Of a DNA stretch of 64,000 nucleotides, positions 45,260-53,161 are shown in pieces. The first letter of the stretch is position 1. The number at the start of each line of letters is the position of its first letter. Source of the DNA: an uncultured Rothia sp. (lineage in GTDB: Bacteria; Actinomycetota; Actinomycetes; Actinomycetales; Micrococcaceae); assembly GCF_916715725.1 (NCBI RefSeq), contig NZ_CAKAPD010000002.1:164936-228935 (forward strand), read 5' to 3'. The notes under the pieces were generated by a model. The model saw nothing but the letters and a program-made list of their open reading frames with translations. It ran no database searches and was not told the origin of the DNA. The position numbers were made by a program, and so were the translations under genes.

Positions 45260-46174
45260 ATGAGTTTGCGTACTGAATCCTTCCTGGTGGGTCTCATTGG
45301 TGACGGCATCACCTCCTCCCTAACCCCTCCCATGCACGAGGCAGAGGCGGATGCGCACGGGGTGCGCTACCTGTACCGCCCCGTCGACCTGGACGCCCTG
45401 AACCTTGACGGCGCCTCCGCACCGGCGCTCCTGGATGCGGCGGCACTACTCGGTTTTAACGCTTTCAACATCACGCACCCGTGCAAGCAGTCCGTCATGG
45501 AGCACCTGCACGAGCTCTCGGATGCGGCGCGCGCCCTGGGCGCGGTCAATTGCGTGGTGATTCGCGAGGACGGCACCTTCTACGGCGACAACACGGACTA
45601 TTCGGGATTCATCGCGGGGCTGAAGCGCGGTCTGCCGCAGGTGGCGGAGGATCCGGCGCGCCTGGAGCACGTGGTGCAGTTGGGTGCCGGTGGTGCCGGT
45701 AGCGCCACGGCGTACGCGCTGTGCCGTCTGGGGGTGCACCGGCTGAGTCTCTTCGAGCGTGACGCGGCGAAAGCGCAGGGGCTGGCGGAGCAGCTGGGCG
45801 GGCTCTTCCCGCAGACCCGAATCGAGGTGCTGACCGACGATACGCGCCTCATTGAAGCTCTACTGGAGGCTCAGGGTTTGGTGAATGCGACCCCGGTGGG
45901 CATGCACGTGCATCCGGGTATGCCGTTGAGCGATTCGGCACTGGATGCCGGGGTGCTGCGCGAGGGCCTGTGGGTTGCGGACGTCATCTACCTGCCGCAG
46001 GAAACACAGCTGGTACAGGTAGCGCGTGCCGCCGGGTGCGAGGTGCTAACGGGCGGCTACATGGCGGTCGGTCAGGCGGTGGATGCCTTCCGCCTCTTCA
46101 CCGAGTTAGAACCAAATGCAGAGCGCATGGCAGCTCATTTTGAGGCGCTGATTGCGGCGCAGCAGGGGGTTTAG
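45260..46174 (+). CDS. qsuD: Shikimate/quinate 5-dehydrogenase (QsuD-like)
   Basis: 304 aa from the ATG at 45260. A TACAGT box lies 7 nt before the ATG and no ribosome site is seen, so the mRNA may be leaderless. Substrate motif 'SSLTPPMHEAEA' has Thr where ordinary AroE has Ser, as in Corynebacterium QsuD. 'GFNAFNITHPCKQ' carries the catalytic Lys, and 'VVQLGAGGAGSATAYAL' is the Rossmann loop; 'NATPVGMHVHPGMPL' matches QsuD-type 'NATPMGMPAHPG'. It should use NAD(P) to oxidise or reduce quinate/shikimate; whether it is biosynthetic or catabolic is not shown. The convergent MHS transporter could import the substrate. Confidence 0.82.
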   Translation: MSLRTESFLVGLIGDGITSSLTPPMHEAEADAHGVRYLYRPVDLDALNLDGASAPALLDAAALLGFNAFNITHPCKQSVMEHLHELSDAARALGAVNCVVIREDGTFYGDNTDYSGFIAGLKRGLPQVAEDPARLEHVVQLGAGGAGSATAYALCRLGVHRLSLFERDAAKAQGLAEQLGGLFPQTRIEVLTDDTRLIEALLEAQGLVNATPVGMHVHPGMPLSDSALDAGVLREGLWVADVIYLPQETQLVQVARAAGCEVLTGGYMAVGQAVDAFRLFTELEPNAERMAAHFEALIAAQQGV

Positions 46175-46187
46175 AAGCTTAAACACG

Positions 46188-46225
46188 CAGGTGGGGCTGG
46201 ATAGCTAGCTATCCAGCCCCACCTG
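46188..46225. terminator. Perfect 38-bp palindromic terminator
   Basis: Two exact 19-nt complementary arms (starting CAGGTGGGGCTGGATAGC) with no spacer; T-rich exit. It lies between the convergent qsuD-like and transporter genes and can serve both. Confidence 0.8.
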
Positions 46226-46258
46226 TATTTATTCTATATACAGAATATATTGTTCGGG

Positions 46259-47551
46259 TTATGCATCCAGCTCAGCCAGGGACTTCTTGTACCCTTCACG
46301 AGCCGTCAGCGCACCCAACGCCACGAGCACACACATGGCAACCGTGAACACGGCGGGCAGCACCGCGTTATGCAGGTCGGCACCGGCGAGGCTGGTCGCT
46401 ACGGCGGGGGCGACGCCTCCAGAAATTGCGAAGCCAATCTGGGTGCCCAGCGCAAGACCGGTCACGCGAACGCGGGTCGGGAACATCTCCGCGTAGAAGG
46501 CGGGCCACACGCCGTTCGCCATGGAGTACAGCGCACCGTGCATGAGCACGCCGTAGGCGAAGATACCCACCCAGTTGCCCTCGGCAATCGCGCCGAGGTA
46601 CGGGAACATCACCAGGGAGGAAGCCACCGCACCGGTAATGAACACGGGCTTGCGGCCAATCTTATCGGCAAGCATGGCGGCGAGTGGAATCGCAATCAGG
46701 CCGAGGGTGTTCGAGGCGACCGGCACCAGCAGCATGGTGCTGCGGTCAAGACCGTAACCCTTCGTGGCGAAGGAAAGCGCGAAGGTCGTGAAGACCATGT
46801 TCACGGTGTTGACCATGGCGCACACGGCAATGGTGAGTACGGCGCGCTTGTGGTGCTTGAAGACCAGCATGAGCGGGGACTCGGTGAGCTTCTCACGCTG
46901 CAGGTAAGCGGGCGGCTCGGAGAGAGTACGGCGAATCAGCCAGGCGGTAATCACCACAAATGCGGAGAGCCAGAAGGGCACGCGCCAACCCCAGGTGAGC
47001 AGGTGCTCATCCGGCAGGGCGGCGAAGGGAATGAACACGGCGGTCGCCAGCAGCGAGCCGAACTGGGTGCCCTGCAGGGTCCAGCTGGTCGTGAAGGCGC
47101 GCTGATGCTCGTTGGCGTGCTCCAGGGAGATGGAGATGGAGCTTGCCTGCTCACCGGCGGCGGAGAGGCCCTGAATCATGCGGCAGATGACCAGCAGGGT
47201 GGGAGCGAGGATACCCGCCTCACTGTAGGTCGGCAGGCAGCCAATCGCGAAGGTTGCAAAGCCCATCAGGAAGAGCGTGAGCATCAGGACGAAGCGGCGG
47301 CCGTAACGGTCACCGAGGGGCCCAACAATCATGGCGCCGAAGGGACGCACCACGTAGGCGACACCCACAACCACCATAGACTTGAGGATGCCAATGGCGG
47401 CGGTGTCTTCGGGGAAGAAGATGCGGTTGAGCACGATTGCGGCGGCGGTGCCGTAGACGGCGAAGTCGTAGTATTCGAGGGCGGAGCCTATCCAGCTGGC
47501 GAGGGCGGCTCGTCGTGGTGATCGGGCGGGCGCGTCGGTGCGTCGGCTCAT
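46259..47551 (-). CDS. MHS-family MFS transporter
   Basis: 430 aa, about 12 transmembrane segments. The MHS signature is clear: 'ASWIGSALEYYDFAVYGTAAAIVLNRIFFP', 'RPFGAMIVGPLGDRYGRR' (MFS motif between TM2 and TM3) and 'RMIQGLSAAGEQASSI'. The family imports shikimate, citrate, proline/betaine or related acids by proton symport. The convergent QsuD-like gene makes shikimate/quinate an attractive substrate guess, no more. GAAGGAG precedes the ATG. Confidence 0.85.
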   Translation of the reverse strand: MSRRTDAPARSPRRAALASWIGSALEYYDFAVYGTAAAIVLNRIFFPEDTAAIGILKSMVVVGVAYVVRPFGAMIVGPLGDRYGRRFVLMLTLFLMGFATFAIGCLPTYSEAGILAPTLLVICRMIQGLSAAGEQASSISISLEHANEHQRAFTTSWTLQGTQFGSLLATAVFIPFAALPDEHLLTWGWRVPFWLSAFVVITAWLIRRTLSEPPAYLQREKLTESPLMLVFKHHKRAVLTIAVCAMVNTVNMVFTTFALSFATKGYGLDRSTMLLVPVASNTLGLIAIPLAAMLADKIGRKPVFITGAVASSLVMFPYLGAIAEGNWVGIFAYGVLMHGALYSMANGVWPAFYAEMFPTRVRVTGLALGTQIGFAISGGVAPAVATSLAGADLHNAVLPAVFTVAMCVLVALGALTAREGYKKSLAELDA

Positions 47552-47847
47552 GGGTGGCTCCTTCGGTGGTGTACCCGTTGGGAGGGGCGGGGCCGCGGTG
47601 TAGGCGGCCCGTGCGGTTTGTCAATGTGCCCTTCCAGTGTAGGGAGCACCCCACCCATTTTCCATAGGGTTACCTAAGTTCCCAAGGTTTGAAGTAGTAA
47701 TAGCGGACGGACACCTCCAGCTCCAACCCCAGTCAGTTCATAAGCGATAAAGAAATTTGTAATTTCAAAAATGCGCGACAGGACTTTCGCACTCCAACCC
47801 ACGTAAAGTGAATATCACCTCGGCAGGAGTGTGCCTACCGAGCAGTC

Positions 47848-47876
47848 ACGCCGACCAAGATAAAGCTGGTCGGCGT
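47848..47876 (+). terminator. Phage-like terminator hairpin
   Basis: Arms ACGCCGACCA / TGGTCGGCGT with a 9-nt loop followed by a T-run. No annotated gene ends just before it on the plus strand, so an upstream transcript is unknown. Confidence 0.75.
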
Positions 47877-47899
47877 TTTTAGTGTCCAATTCATTTGCG

Positions 47900-47947
47900 G
47901 TAGCCCCGAACTATGGACTTCCCGGGAGGTTCATAGTGCGGGGCTAC
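47900..47947 (+). other. Long hairpin before the endolysin gene
   Basis: Outer stem GTAGCCCCG / CGGGGCTAC with an inner ACTATG / CATAGT stem. It ends 23 nt before the endolysin start, with only AAAGGA in between, so it could control translation or transcription of the lysis gene. Confidence 0.55.
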
Positions 47948-47970
47948 TGCCTTTCCGAAAGGATTTTATT

Positions 47971-48621
47971 ATGGCCAAGATTGATCAGGCGATTGCATGG
48001 ATGGAGCAGCGTAAGGGCAAGGTGACCTATTCGATGAATTATCGAACTGGCCCGAATTCGTATGACTGCTCATCTGCGGTTTACTTTGCACTGCGAGATG
48101 CTGGCCTACTCCCGCAGAATATTGCCATCGGTAATACCGAAACGCTTTTCCACGATTTGGAGAGTAACGGCTGGACTCAGGTTCGACCGGATGCATCGGG
48201 TAATTACCCGGCACGACGTGGCGACGTGTTTATTTGGGGTCGCCGTGGATACACCAACGGCGCAGCTGGTCACACCGGCATTTTCTATGATGACCACGAC
48301 ACGATTATCCATTGCAACGCTGGCCACAATGGCATTTCCATCAATCCGCACGACACGATTTGGGTGTATAACGGTTCTCCTGCAATCACGATTTATCGTC
48401 CCCCTGCAGAAGTGAACGAAGAAGAGGTTATCTATCGTGCTGCCAAGAATGCGATGAATGCAATTTTTAATGAGCCTTTTGTTCGCCAGGGCGACCTCGC
48501 TAAGGCTCGCTATGGCAATGCCACTGTCGGCCTGCGCGGCGTAATCCACTGGTTCGACAACTCCATGTTGTACCTTCAGCAGCGTCTCGATGATGCAGAA
48601 AAAGCTGTGCGTGCGCTCTAG
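47971..48621 (+). CDS. Phage-type endolysin (Amidase_5-like peptidoglycan hydrolase)
   Basis: 216 aa with AAAGGA before the ATG. The catalytic part (about 1-145) has Cys33 in 'YDCSSAVYFALRDAG' and His101 in 'AGHTGIFYDDHD', the Cys/His pattern of Amidase_5/NlpC-P60-like phage peptidoglycan hydrolases. No signal peptide, so it needs a holin. The C-terminal module (148-216, 'YRAAKNAMNAIFNEPFVRQGDLA...WFDNSMLYLQQRLDDAEKA') is repeated as a separate protein at 50447-50671. It is followed by a strong terminator. Lower G+C than the chromosome around it; phage origin is likely. Confidence 0.8.
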   Translation: MAKIDQAIAWMEQRKGKVTYSMNYRTGPNSYDCSSAVYFALRDAGLLPQNIAIGNTETLFHDLESNGWTQVRPDASGNYPARRGDVFIWGRRGYTNGAAGHTGIFYDDHDTIIHCNAGHNGISINPHDTIWVYNGSPAITIYRPPAEVNEEEVIYRAAKNAMNAIFNEPFVRQGDLAKARYGNATVGLRGVIHWFDNSMLYLQQRLDDAEKAVRAL

Positions 48622-48658
48622 TTAGATTTATCTACTGAAACCAAAGAGATAACCATCA

Positions 48659-48700
48659 GGGTGTTTGGGGGAGGGTCTCTAGACCCTGCCCCAAACACCC
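48659..48700 (+). terminator. Terminator of the endolysin gene
   Basis: Arms GGGTGTTTGGGG and CCCCAAACACCC with an inner GGGTCT/AGACCC stem. The stem is very stable. Confidence 0.8.
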
Positions 48701-48822
48701 ATAAAACTTTAAATATAACGCATTCAATAAATCACAAAATTTCACCTAATGAATATTTATCGATAAATAAACCAATATAAGTTGATTTACGAATTAAATA
48801 GCCTCATCTACCTTCAAGTACA

Positions 48823-48832
48823 CCCCCCCCCC
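48823..48832. repeat. Homopolymer tract of ten C
   Basis: Ten consecutive C residues in an A+T-rich gap, 83 nt before the next gene. Such tracts can slip during replication. No other feature is seen in 48701-48915. Confidence 0.7.
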
Positions 48833-48915
48833 TAACCTAAATATTAAAGGGCGATTTAGAACATTGAAAAGTATCTGTTTACTCTTTTGACTAGGCATAG
48901 TATTCAGGAGAAACC

Positions 48916-49608
48916 ATGAAACACCTACCCCGTCCCTGCGCAGGATGCAGGGAGCCAACCAGTTCCTATAGAGAGGACTGCCGCACCTGCCAGGCGCGGC
49001 GCCGTGCTATACAGACGCACGATAGTCCCTATCTAATGCAGGGGCATTCAATATGCCCTCGGTGTTGGCGTACGGCAGGTCTCTCTCTACCGGCAAGTAG
49101 TGTACGCCCGGAGAACTACGGGCAACCGCTCGTAATAGAGAATCAGTGGAATCCCATCTATTCCATCTGCCGTGCATGTATCCACGCGCCAGAAGGTACC
49201 GTTCCTCTTGATTCACCGCGGGTCTATCTTCCTGTCAATCCTAGAGCTCGACGAACTTCAAAGCAGCGAATTTACCCTTCGCGAGCAAATCCGGTTCTTT
49301 TTCTTCCGCTTTCTCATTGCACGCGTTGCGAGAAGCCAATAGATGAGGATTCTCAACATGCCGGGCATCCCTTATGCCGCAAGCACTACCGGCAACTGAA
49401 GCGACAGAATGCGCACCAGGATACTGAAGCTCCAATCGGCAAGAAGAACGGACAGGATGAATGGGCCGTTCATGATGCTGGTTTAGCATCATTCCTACAC
49501 GCACGGAGAAAGCGTCTGTCCCGTGCTTCAACTTCGCTGCCAAGAAGCAGAAGCAGGGCAACTCTTTGTAGAGCCAACACTATGGTTCACGCACCTTCCG
49601 CACTGTAG
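48916..49608 (+). CDS. Cys-rich zinc-ribbon-like hypothetical protein
   Basis: 230 aa. Cys-x2-Cys pairs: 'CAGC' (about 8-11), 'CRTC', 'CPRC', 'CRAC' and 'CTRC', with a final 'CRKHY'. Several zinc knuckles are likely. The last roughly 60 aa are basic and Ser/Arg-rich ('ARRKRLSRASTSLPRSRSRA'), which could be a real tail or the result of a frameshift. No known domain is recognised. AGGAG lies just before the ATG. Its place between the endolysin and a second zinc-ribbon protein suggests a phage or island gene. Its role could be nucleic-acid binding; inference. Confidence 0.55.
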   Translation: MKHLPRPCAGCREPTSSYREDCRTCQARRRAIQTHDSPYLMQGHSICPRCWRTAGLSLPASSVRPENYGQPLVIENQWNPIYSICRACIHAPEGTVPLDSPRVYLPVNPRARRTSKQRIYPSRANPVLFLPLSHCTRCEKPIDEDSQHAGHPLCRKHYRQLKRQNAHQDTEAPIGKKNGQDEWAVHDAGLASFLHARRKRLSRASTSLPRSRSRATLCRANTMVHAPSAL

Positions 49609-49651
49609 CGGATATCAATAATTCACTCATTTAGCAGAGAGGCTACATCAT

Positions 49652-50251
49652 ATGGCTACCATTTCGTCTGGCGAGCAACTGCAGCAGCATCTAATCGCTC
49701 TAACTGTGGGCACGCCAGTGAAGGATGCAGACCGTCAATGTCTACATCGCACAAAGTTCCGTATTCCACGCCACCAGGCATTATTGGACGAGTTGGCAGA
49801 TTATGTCGCCGGTGGTTCACGTACCGGAGGAGCATCCAGCGCCAGCCGCTTTGGATGTCGCATACCTATTTCTGCTAATGCATTAGAAATTCAAGAGTCT
49901 ATTCGTTCCGTTGTAATGCGCTCATTCCCAGGTGCACCGCTGAAAAATCAGGTTTCTGCGTGGATTCGCAATCACCTACATCAGGAGCTTCATGATGAGG
50001 CGTTGGCAACGACGACCAGTTGGATTCGGGCCATCGTCGCGTTACGCCATCCCAGTCATGATTTGCAGGGATTTTGTCCTAACTGCGGGGAGCAGGAAGT
50101 CATGAAAACAAGCTGCGATGGCTCAACATCAATACGCCAATCTGCACTGTATTACACCGCTGAAAGGGCATCTTGTCGTTCTTGCTCTGCTACGTGGGAA
50201 GGGCTAGAAGGCATGAAGGTCTTAGCCCTGCTACTTCATAGCCAGGACTAA
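49652..50251 (+). CDS. Hypothetical protein with C-terminal zinc ribbon
   Basis: 199 aa. The N-terminal roughly 135 aa are mixed and unrecognised. The C-terminal part has 'CPNCGEQEV' and, 35 residues on, 'CRSCSATWEG', which together make a four-Cys zinc ribbon. No signal peptide. There is no strong ribosome site (GAGAGG about 10 nt upstream). It is the second Cys-rich gene of the island. Function unknown; regulatory or replication roles are possible for zinc ribbons of this kind. Confidence 0.55.
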   Translation: MATISSGEQLQQHLIALTVGTPVKDADRQCLHRTKFRIPRHQALLDELADYVAGGSRTGGASSASRFGCRIPISANALEIQESIRSVVMRSFPGAPLKNQVSAWIRNHLHQELHDEALATTTSWIRAIVALRHPSHDLQGFCPNCGEQEVMKTSCDGSTSIRQSALYYTAERASCRSCSATWEGLEGMKVLALLLHSQD

Positions 50252-50368
50252 TATCGTCCACTATTAAGCTTCTGCCTGTGAACATAGGTAACCAATCCAA
50301 TAGGATTACACCATTTTCCCGGGCAGATAAAACTACCGCATGAAGCTGTTATTTCACTGCTGTAGTTC

Positions 50369-50395
50369 ACCCCGTCGGGTTTATCCTGGCGGGGT
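50369..50395 (+). terminator. Terminator-like hairpin
   Basis: Outer stem ACCCCG / CGGGGT with an inner weaker CGGG/CCTG pairing, then TTTTCT, 52 nt before the next gene. Part of the 195-nt gap 50252-50446. Confidence 0.5.
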
Positions 50396-50446
50396 TTTCT
50401 GTTAAACCGCGGCCATCATAGCCGCCCAACCGCCAAGGAGATTATC

Positions 50447-50671
50447 ATGGCACCTATTTCTGAAGCATCCGCCTACCGCGCAGCGCATCGAGCCCTAACC
50501 GATGTGTACAACGAGCCTTTTGTTCGAGAAGGTAATCTTGCGGTTGCTAAATTTGGCAACGCTACTGTCAACACTCGAACCGTTGTGGAATGGTTCGATC
50601 ATCAGGTGATTCTCATTGCTAAGCGTATTGAAGATATCGAGAAGCTCGCAAAGTCAAAGCGCCATGCTTAG
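50447..50671 (+). CDS. Stand-alone endolysin C-terminal-domain protein
   Basis: 74 aa. It is homologous to the C-terminal module of the endolysin at 47971: shared 'YRAA', 'NEPFVR-G-LA-A--GNATV--R-V--WFD' and 'R--D-EK'. It has no catalytic domain. AAGGAG precedes the ATG at about 9 nt. It overlaps the holin-like gene by 8 nt, so they are translationally coupled. It could be a separate wall-binding or oligomerisation subunit of the lysin; that is inference from homology and position. Confidence 0.65.
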   Translation: MAPISEASAYRAAHRALTDVYNEPFVREGNLAVAKFGNATVNTRTVVEWFDHQVILIAKRIEDIEKLAKSKRHA

Positions 50672-50876
50672 ACACCGTCCAGGATGGCGTAAGCAGCTGT
50701 ACGCGGTTATTCCAGCTACCACTGCCGTCCTGCAGACATACGGAATCCTTACGCAGGAGCAGGCAAGTGTGTGGGCTGGTCTCGCGATAGCCCTCTGGGG
50801 TTTGTGGATGGCTTGGGCTAACACCGACCATACTCGCAAGCCCCACAATACTACGCATATTCCTCCCCACCAGTAG
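50664..50876 (+). CDS. Small holin-like membrane protein
   Basis: 70 aa from the ATG at 50664, overlapping the stop of the preceding gene. Basic N-terminus (MLRHRPGWRKQL), one clear hydrophobic segment ('YAVIPATTAVLQTYGIL', weak) and a strong one ('ASVWAGLAIALWGLWMAWAN'), then a hydrophilic tail. Size, charge and placement after a lysin-domain gene fit a phage holin, but the family is not recognised. It would form the membrane pores that let the endolysin out. Confidence 0.6.
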   Translation: MLRHRPGWRKQLYAVIPATTAVLQTYGILTQEQASVWAGLAIALWGLWMAWANTDHTRKPHNTTHIPPHQ

Positions 50877-50983
50877 GTCCGTCATATATCGTGGGGGTGG
50901 TGGAACATATTTCGATTACCCACCACCCCCACCGTATGATGTACCTGTATGTAGTTCCATCCGCCGCATTTCGAAGAGGTACT

Positions 50984-51970
50984 ATGCCGTCACCCCGCAC
51001 CAGCATTATCATGCCGGTCTACAACACGGCTGACACTGTCGTCGCCGCGATGGAGTCCGTTATGGCACAGACCGACCCCGACTTTGAGCTGCTGGTAGTG
51101 GTTGACGGCTCCCCGGACCATTCCTCGAAGGTGATTCGCGAGTTCCTGCAGAACACCCCCGATCCCCGCATCCGCCTGTTCGACAATGAGCAGAACGCCG
51201 GCGTGTCTGCGGCACGTAACCAGGGTCTGGATGAGGCGCGCGGCGAGTGGATTACGTTCATCGATTCTGATGACACGTACCGCCCCGAATTCCTGGAGCG
51301 TCTGCACGCCGCGGCGGCACGTAACGGCGCGGATGTGGCAACCTGCGGTCACACCATTGCCCGCGCCGACGGCTCCACGATGGACCGCCCGCAGGATGCG
51401 CCCGGTACGTACACGGGTCGCGATATTGCCATCAACTATCTGCTGAACCGTTTTACGGGGTTTGTGCACGATAAAATTTTCCGCGCTTCGCTCTTCTCTT
51501 CGGTACGTTTCGCGACCGATATTCACCGCGCCGAGGATGCCCTCGCGGTCTTTGAGTGTCTCATGCAGGCGCAGAAGCTTGAGGTTATCCCGGATTGCCT
51601 GTACCTGTACCACATGGGCTCTGAGGGCCTGACCTGGGGCCGCGTGACCCCGGTGGAGGAAAGCATCCGCCACACCCGCTACATGCGCCAGGCGGGCGCA
51701 CCGCTGCTCTCCTCGAAGGAGGGTCAGCAGGCAATGGCGATTTCTTCTGCGGTGACCTACCTGAATAATGCGCAGCAGGCGCTCATGAGCGATAGCGCCG
51801 ACTCAGATGCGGTAATCCGCGAGTGTCGCCGCCAAATCGAGTGGGGTTGGGTTGTGCCGGCACTGCGTTCTAGTCCGGTGGTGGGTGCGGCGAGCCTGCT
51901 GTTGAAGCTCTCCCCCGCCCTGTACCGCACCCTGTACGGCGCGTACGTTCGCCGCGCCTACGGCATGTAA
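50984..51970 (+). CDS. GT2 glycosyltransferase (tandem copy 1)
   Basis: 328 aa from the ATG at 50984, with GAAGAGG upstream. GT-A fold motifs: 'SIIMPVYNTADTVVAAMESVMAQTDPDFELLVVVDGSPDHS', then 'GVSAARNQGLDEARGEWITFIDSDDTYRPEF' (DXD = DSDD). The catalytic Asp follows. Likely a cell-surface or teichoic/glycan transferase using a UDP- or other NDP-sugar. The C-terminal 'LLLKLSPALYRTLYGAYVRRAYG' is shared with the next gene, a diverged tandem duplicate. First gene of the glycan cluster. Confidence 0.85.
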   Translation: MPSPRTSIIMPVYNTADTVVAAMESVMAQTDPDFELLVVVDGSPDHSSKVIREFLQNTPDPRIRLFDNEQNAGVSAARNQGLDEARGEWITFIDSDDTYRPEFLERLHAAAARNGADVATCGHTIARADGSTMDRPQDAPGTYTGRDIAINYLLNRFTGFVHDKIFRASLFSSVRFATDIHRAEDALAVFECLMQAQKLEVIPDCLYLYHMGSEGLTWGRVTPVEESIRHTRYMRQAGAPLLSSKEGQQAMAISSAVTYLNNAQQALMSDSADSDAVIRECRRQIEWGWVVPALRSSPVVGAASLLLKLSPALYRTLYGAYVRRAYGM

Positions 51971-52029
51971 CCCCTCAACGTTCTCATCAGTCCCGCTCTT
52001 ATCAGCCCCGTTCTCAAAGGTTCCCACCT

Positions 52030-53022
52030 ATGTCTGCCATCCCTCGCACGAGCATCATTATGCCGGTCTACAACACCGCTTCCACCGTCATTGCGGCGAT
52101 TAAGTCGGTGCTGGCGCAGACCGACCCCGACTTTGAGCTGCTGGTCATGATTGACGGCTCCCCGGACAATTCAGTGCAACTGATTGCCGAGTACCTGCAG
52201 CAGAACCCGGATGAGCGCGTGCGCGTGTTCAATAACCCCAAGAATCAGGGTCTGTCCGCGATGCGTAACCAAGGCCTGGACGAGGCGCGTGGCGAGTGGG
52301 TGACGTTCCCCGATTCTGATGATGCTCTCTACCCGACTTTCCTGGAGCGCCTGCACTACCACGCGGAGCGTACGGGGGCGCAGGTGGTCAATTGCGCCCA
52401 CAACATGGTGGCGACCGACGGTTCGACTACGCAGCGCCTGAAGGGCGCCCCCGGCACGCTGACCGGTCAGGAGGCGGCGTTCGCCCTGCTTAAGGATGAG
52501 CTGTCTCCTTACGCTTGGGATAAGATTATTCGCCGTGAACTATTTGAAGGTGTTCGATACCCGCAGATTGAACGCGCTGAAGATGAGTGCGCGCTGTTGG
52601 ACTGCTACCTGCGAGCGCAGAGCGTGACCGTCATTGACGAGCCGCTGTACGCGTACGCGGTGAGCGCGGGAAGCCTGACCTGGAGCCGTATTACTCCCCT
52701 GTCTGAAACTCGTCGTCTGCTTGAGTATTTTGAGAAGTCTCTGCAGCGTACGAGTACGTATCATCTGCCTGCCGGTCAGGAGGCACTGACGATTGCCCGG
52801 GTTATTGCGTACCTGAATAACGCGCAGCAGGCGCTGATTGTGGGCGGTGAGAGCGCACCGGCTGTGCTGGCGGGTTGCCGTGCCGGTTTCAGCTTCGGCG
52901 ATACGCTCCTCGCCCTGCGCCGCCGCCCCGTCTTTGGCGCTGCGGGCCTGCTCCTCAAGGTCAGCCCGGCGCTCTACCGCAGGCTCTACGGCGCTTACAT
53001 TAAACGGGTTTACAACCTCTAA
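52030..53022 (+). CDS. GT2 glycosyltransferase (tandem copy 2)
   Basis: 330 aa. Starts 'PRTSIIMPVYNTASTVIAAIKSVLAQTDPDFELLVMIDGSPDNS'; DXD region 'FPDSDDALYP'. Very like the previous gene throughout, including the 'LKVSPALYRRLYGAYIKRVYN' end, but the middle differs, which suggests another acceptor. 59 nt separate them on the same strand; AAAGG lies 9 nt upstream. Confidence 0.85.
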   Translation: MSAIPRTSIIMPVYNTASTVIAAIKSVLAQTDPDFELLVMIDGSPDNSVQLIAEYLQQNPDERVRVFNNPKNQGLSAMRNQGLDEARGEWVTFPDSDDALYPTFLERLHYHAERTGAQVVNCAHNMVATDGSTTQRLKGAPGTLTGQEAAFALLKDELSPYAWDKIIRRELFEGVRYPQIERAEDECALLDCYLRAQSVTVIDEPLYAYAVSAGSLTWSRITPLSETRRLLEYFEKSLQRTSTYHLPAGQEALTIARVIAYLNNAQQALIVGGESAPAVLAGCRAGFSFGDTLLALRRRPVFGAAGLLLKVSPALYRRLYGAYIKRVYNL

Positions 53023-53161
53023 TCCCAGACACTTTGACGTTAAGCGTTAGTCATATATCTGCTGGAACAAAGCACGGGGATTCTCACTCTCGGTTTTATC
53101 TCTGCGCTAACCCAACGCTGCACTCACATTGCATATTCATCCACATATCCCCTAGAAACTT

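Larger units (their letters stand above)
47552..47970. other. Intergenic region at the edge of the lysis island
   Basis: About 420 nt with no convincing gene. It holds two strong hairpins, 47848-47876 and 47900-47947, annotated separately. G+C is lower than to its left. Confidence 0.45.

Noticed and set aside
47552..47970. A tRNA or attachment site at the left edge of the lysis island.
   Set aside because: No T-loop GTTCRA pattern with flanking stems and no direct repeat of a tRNA end was found.
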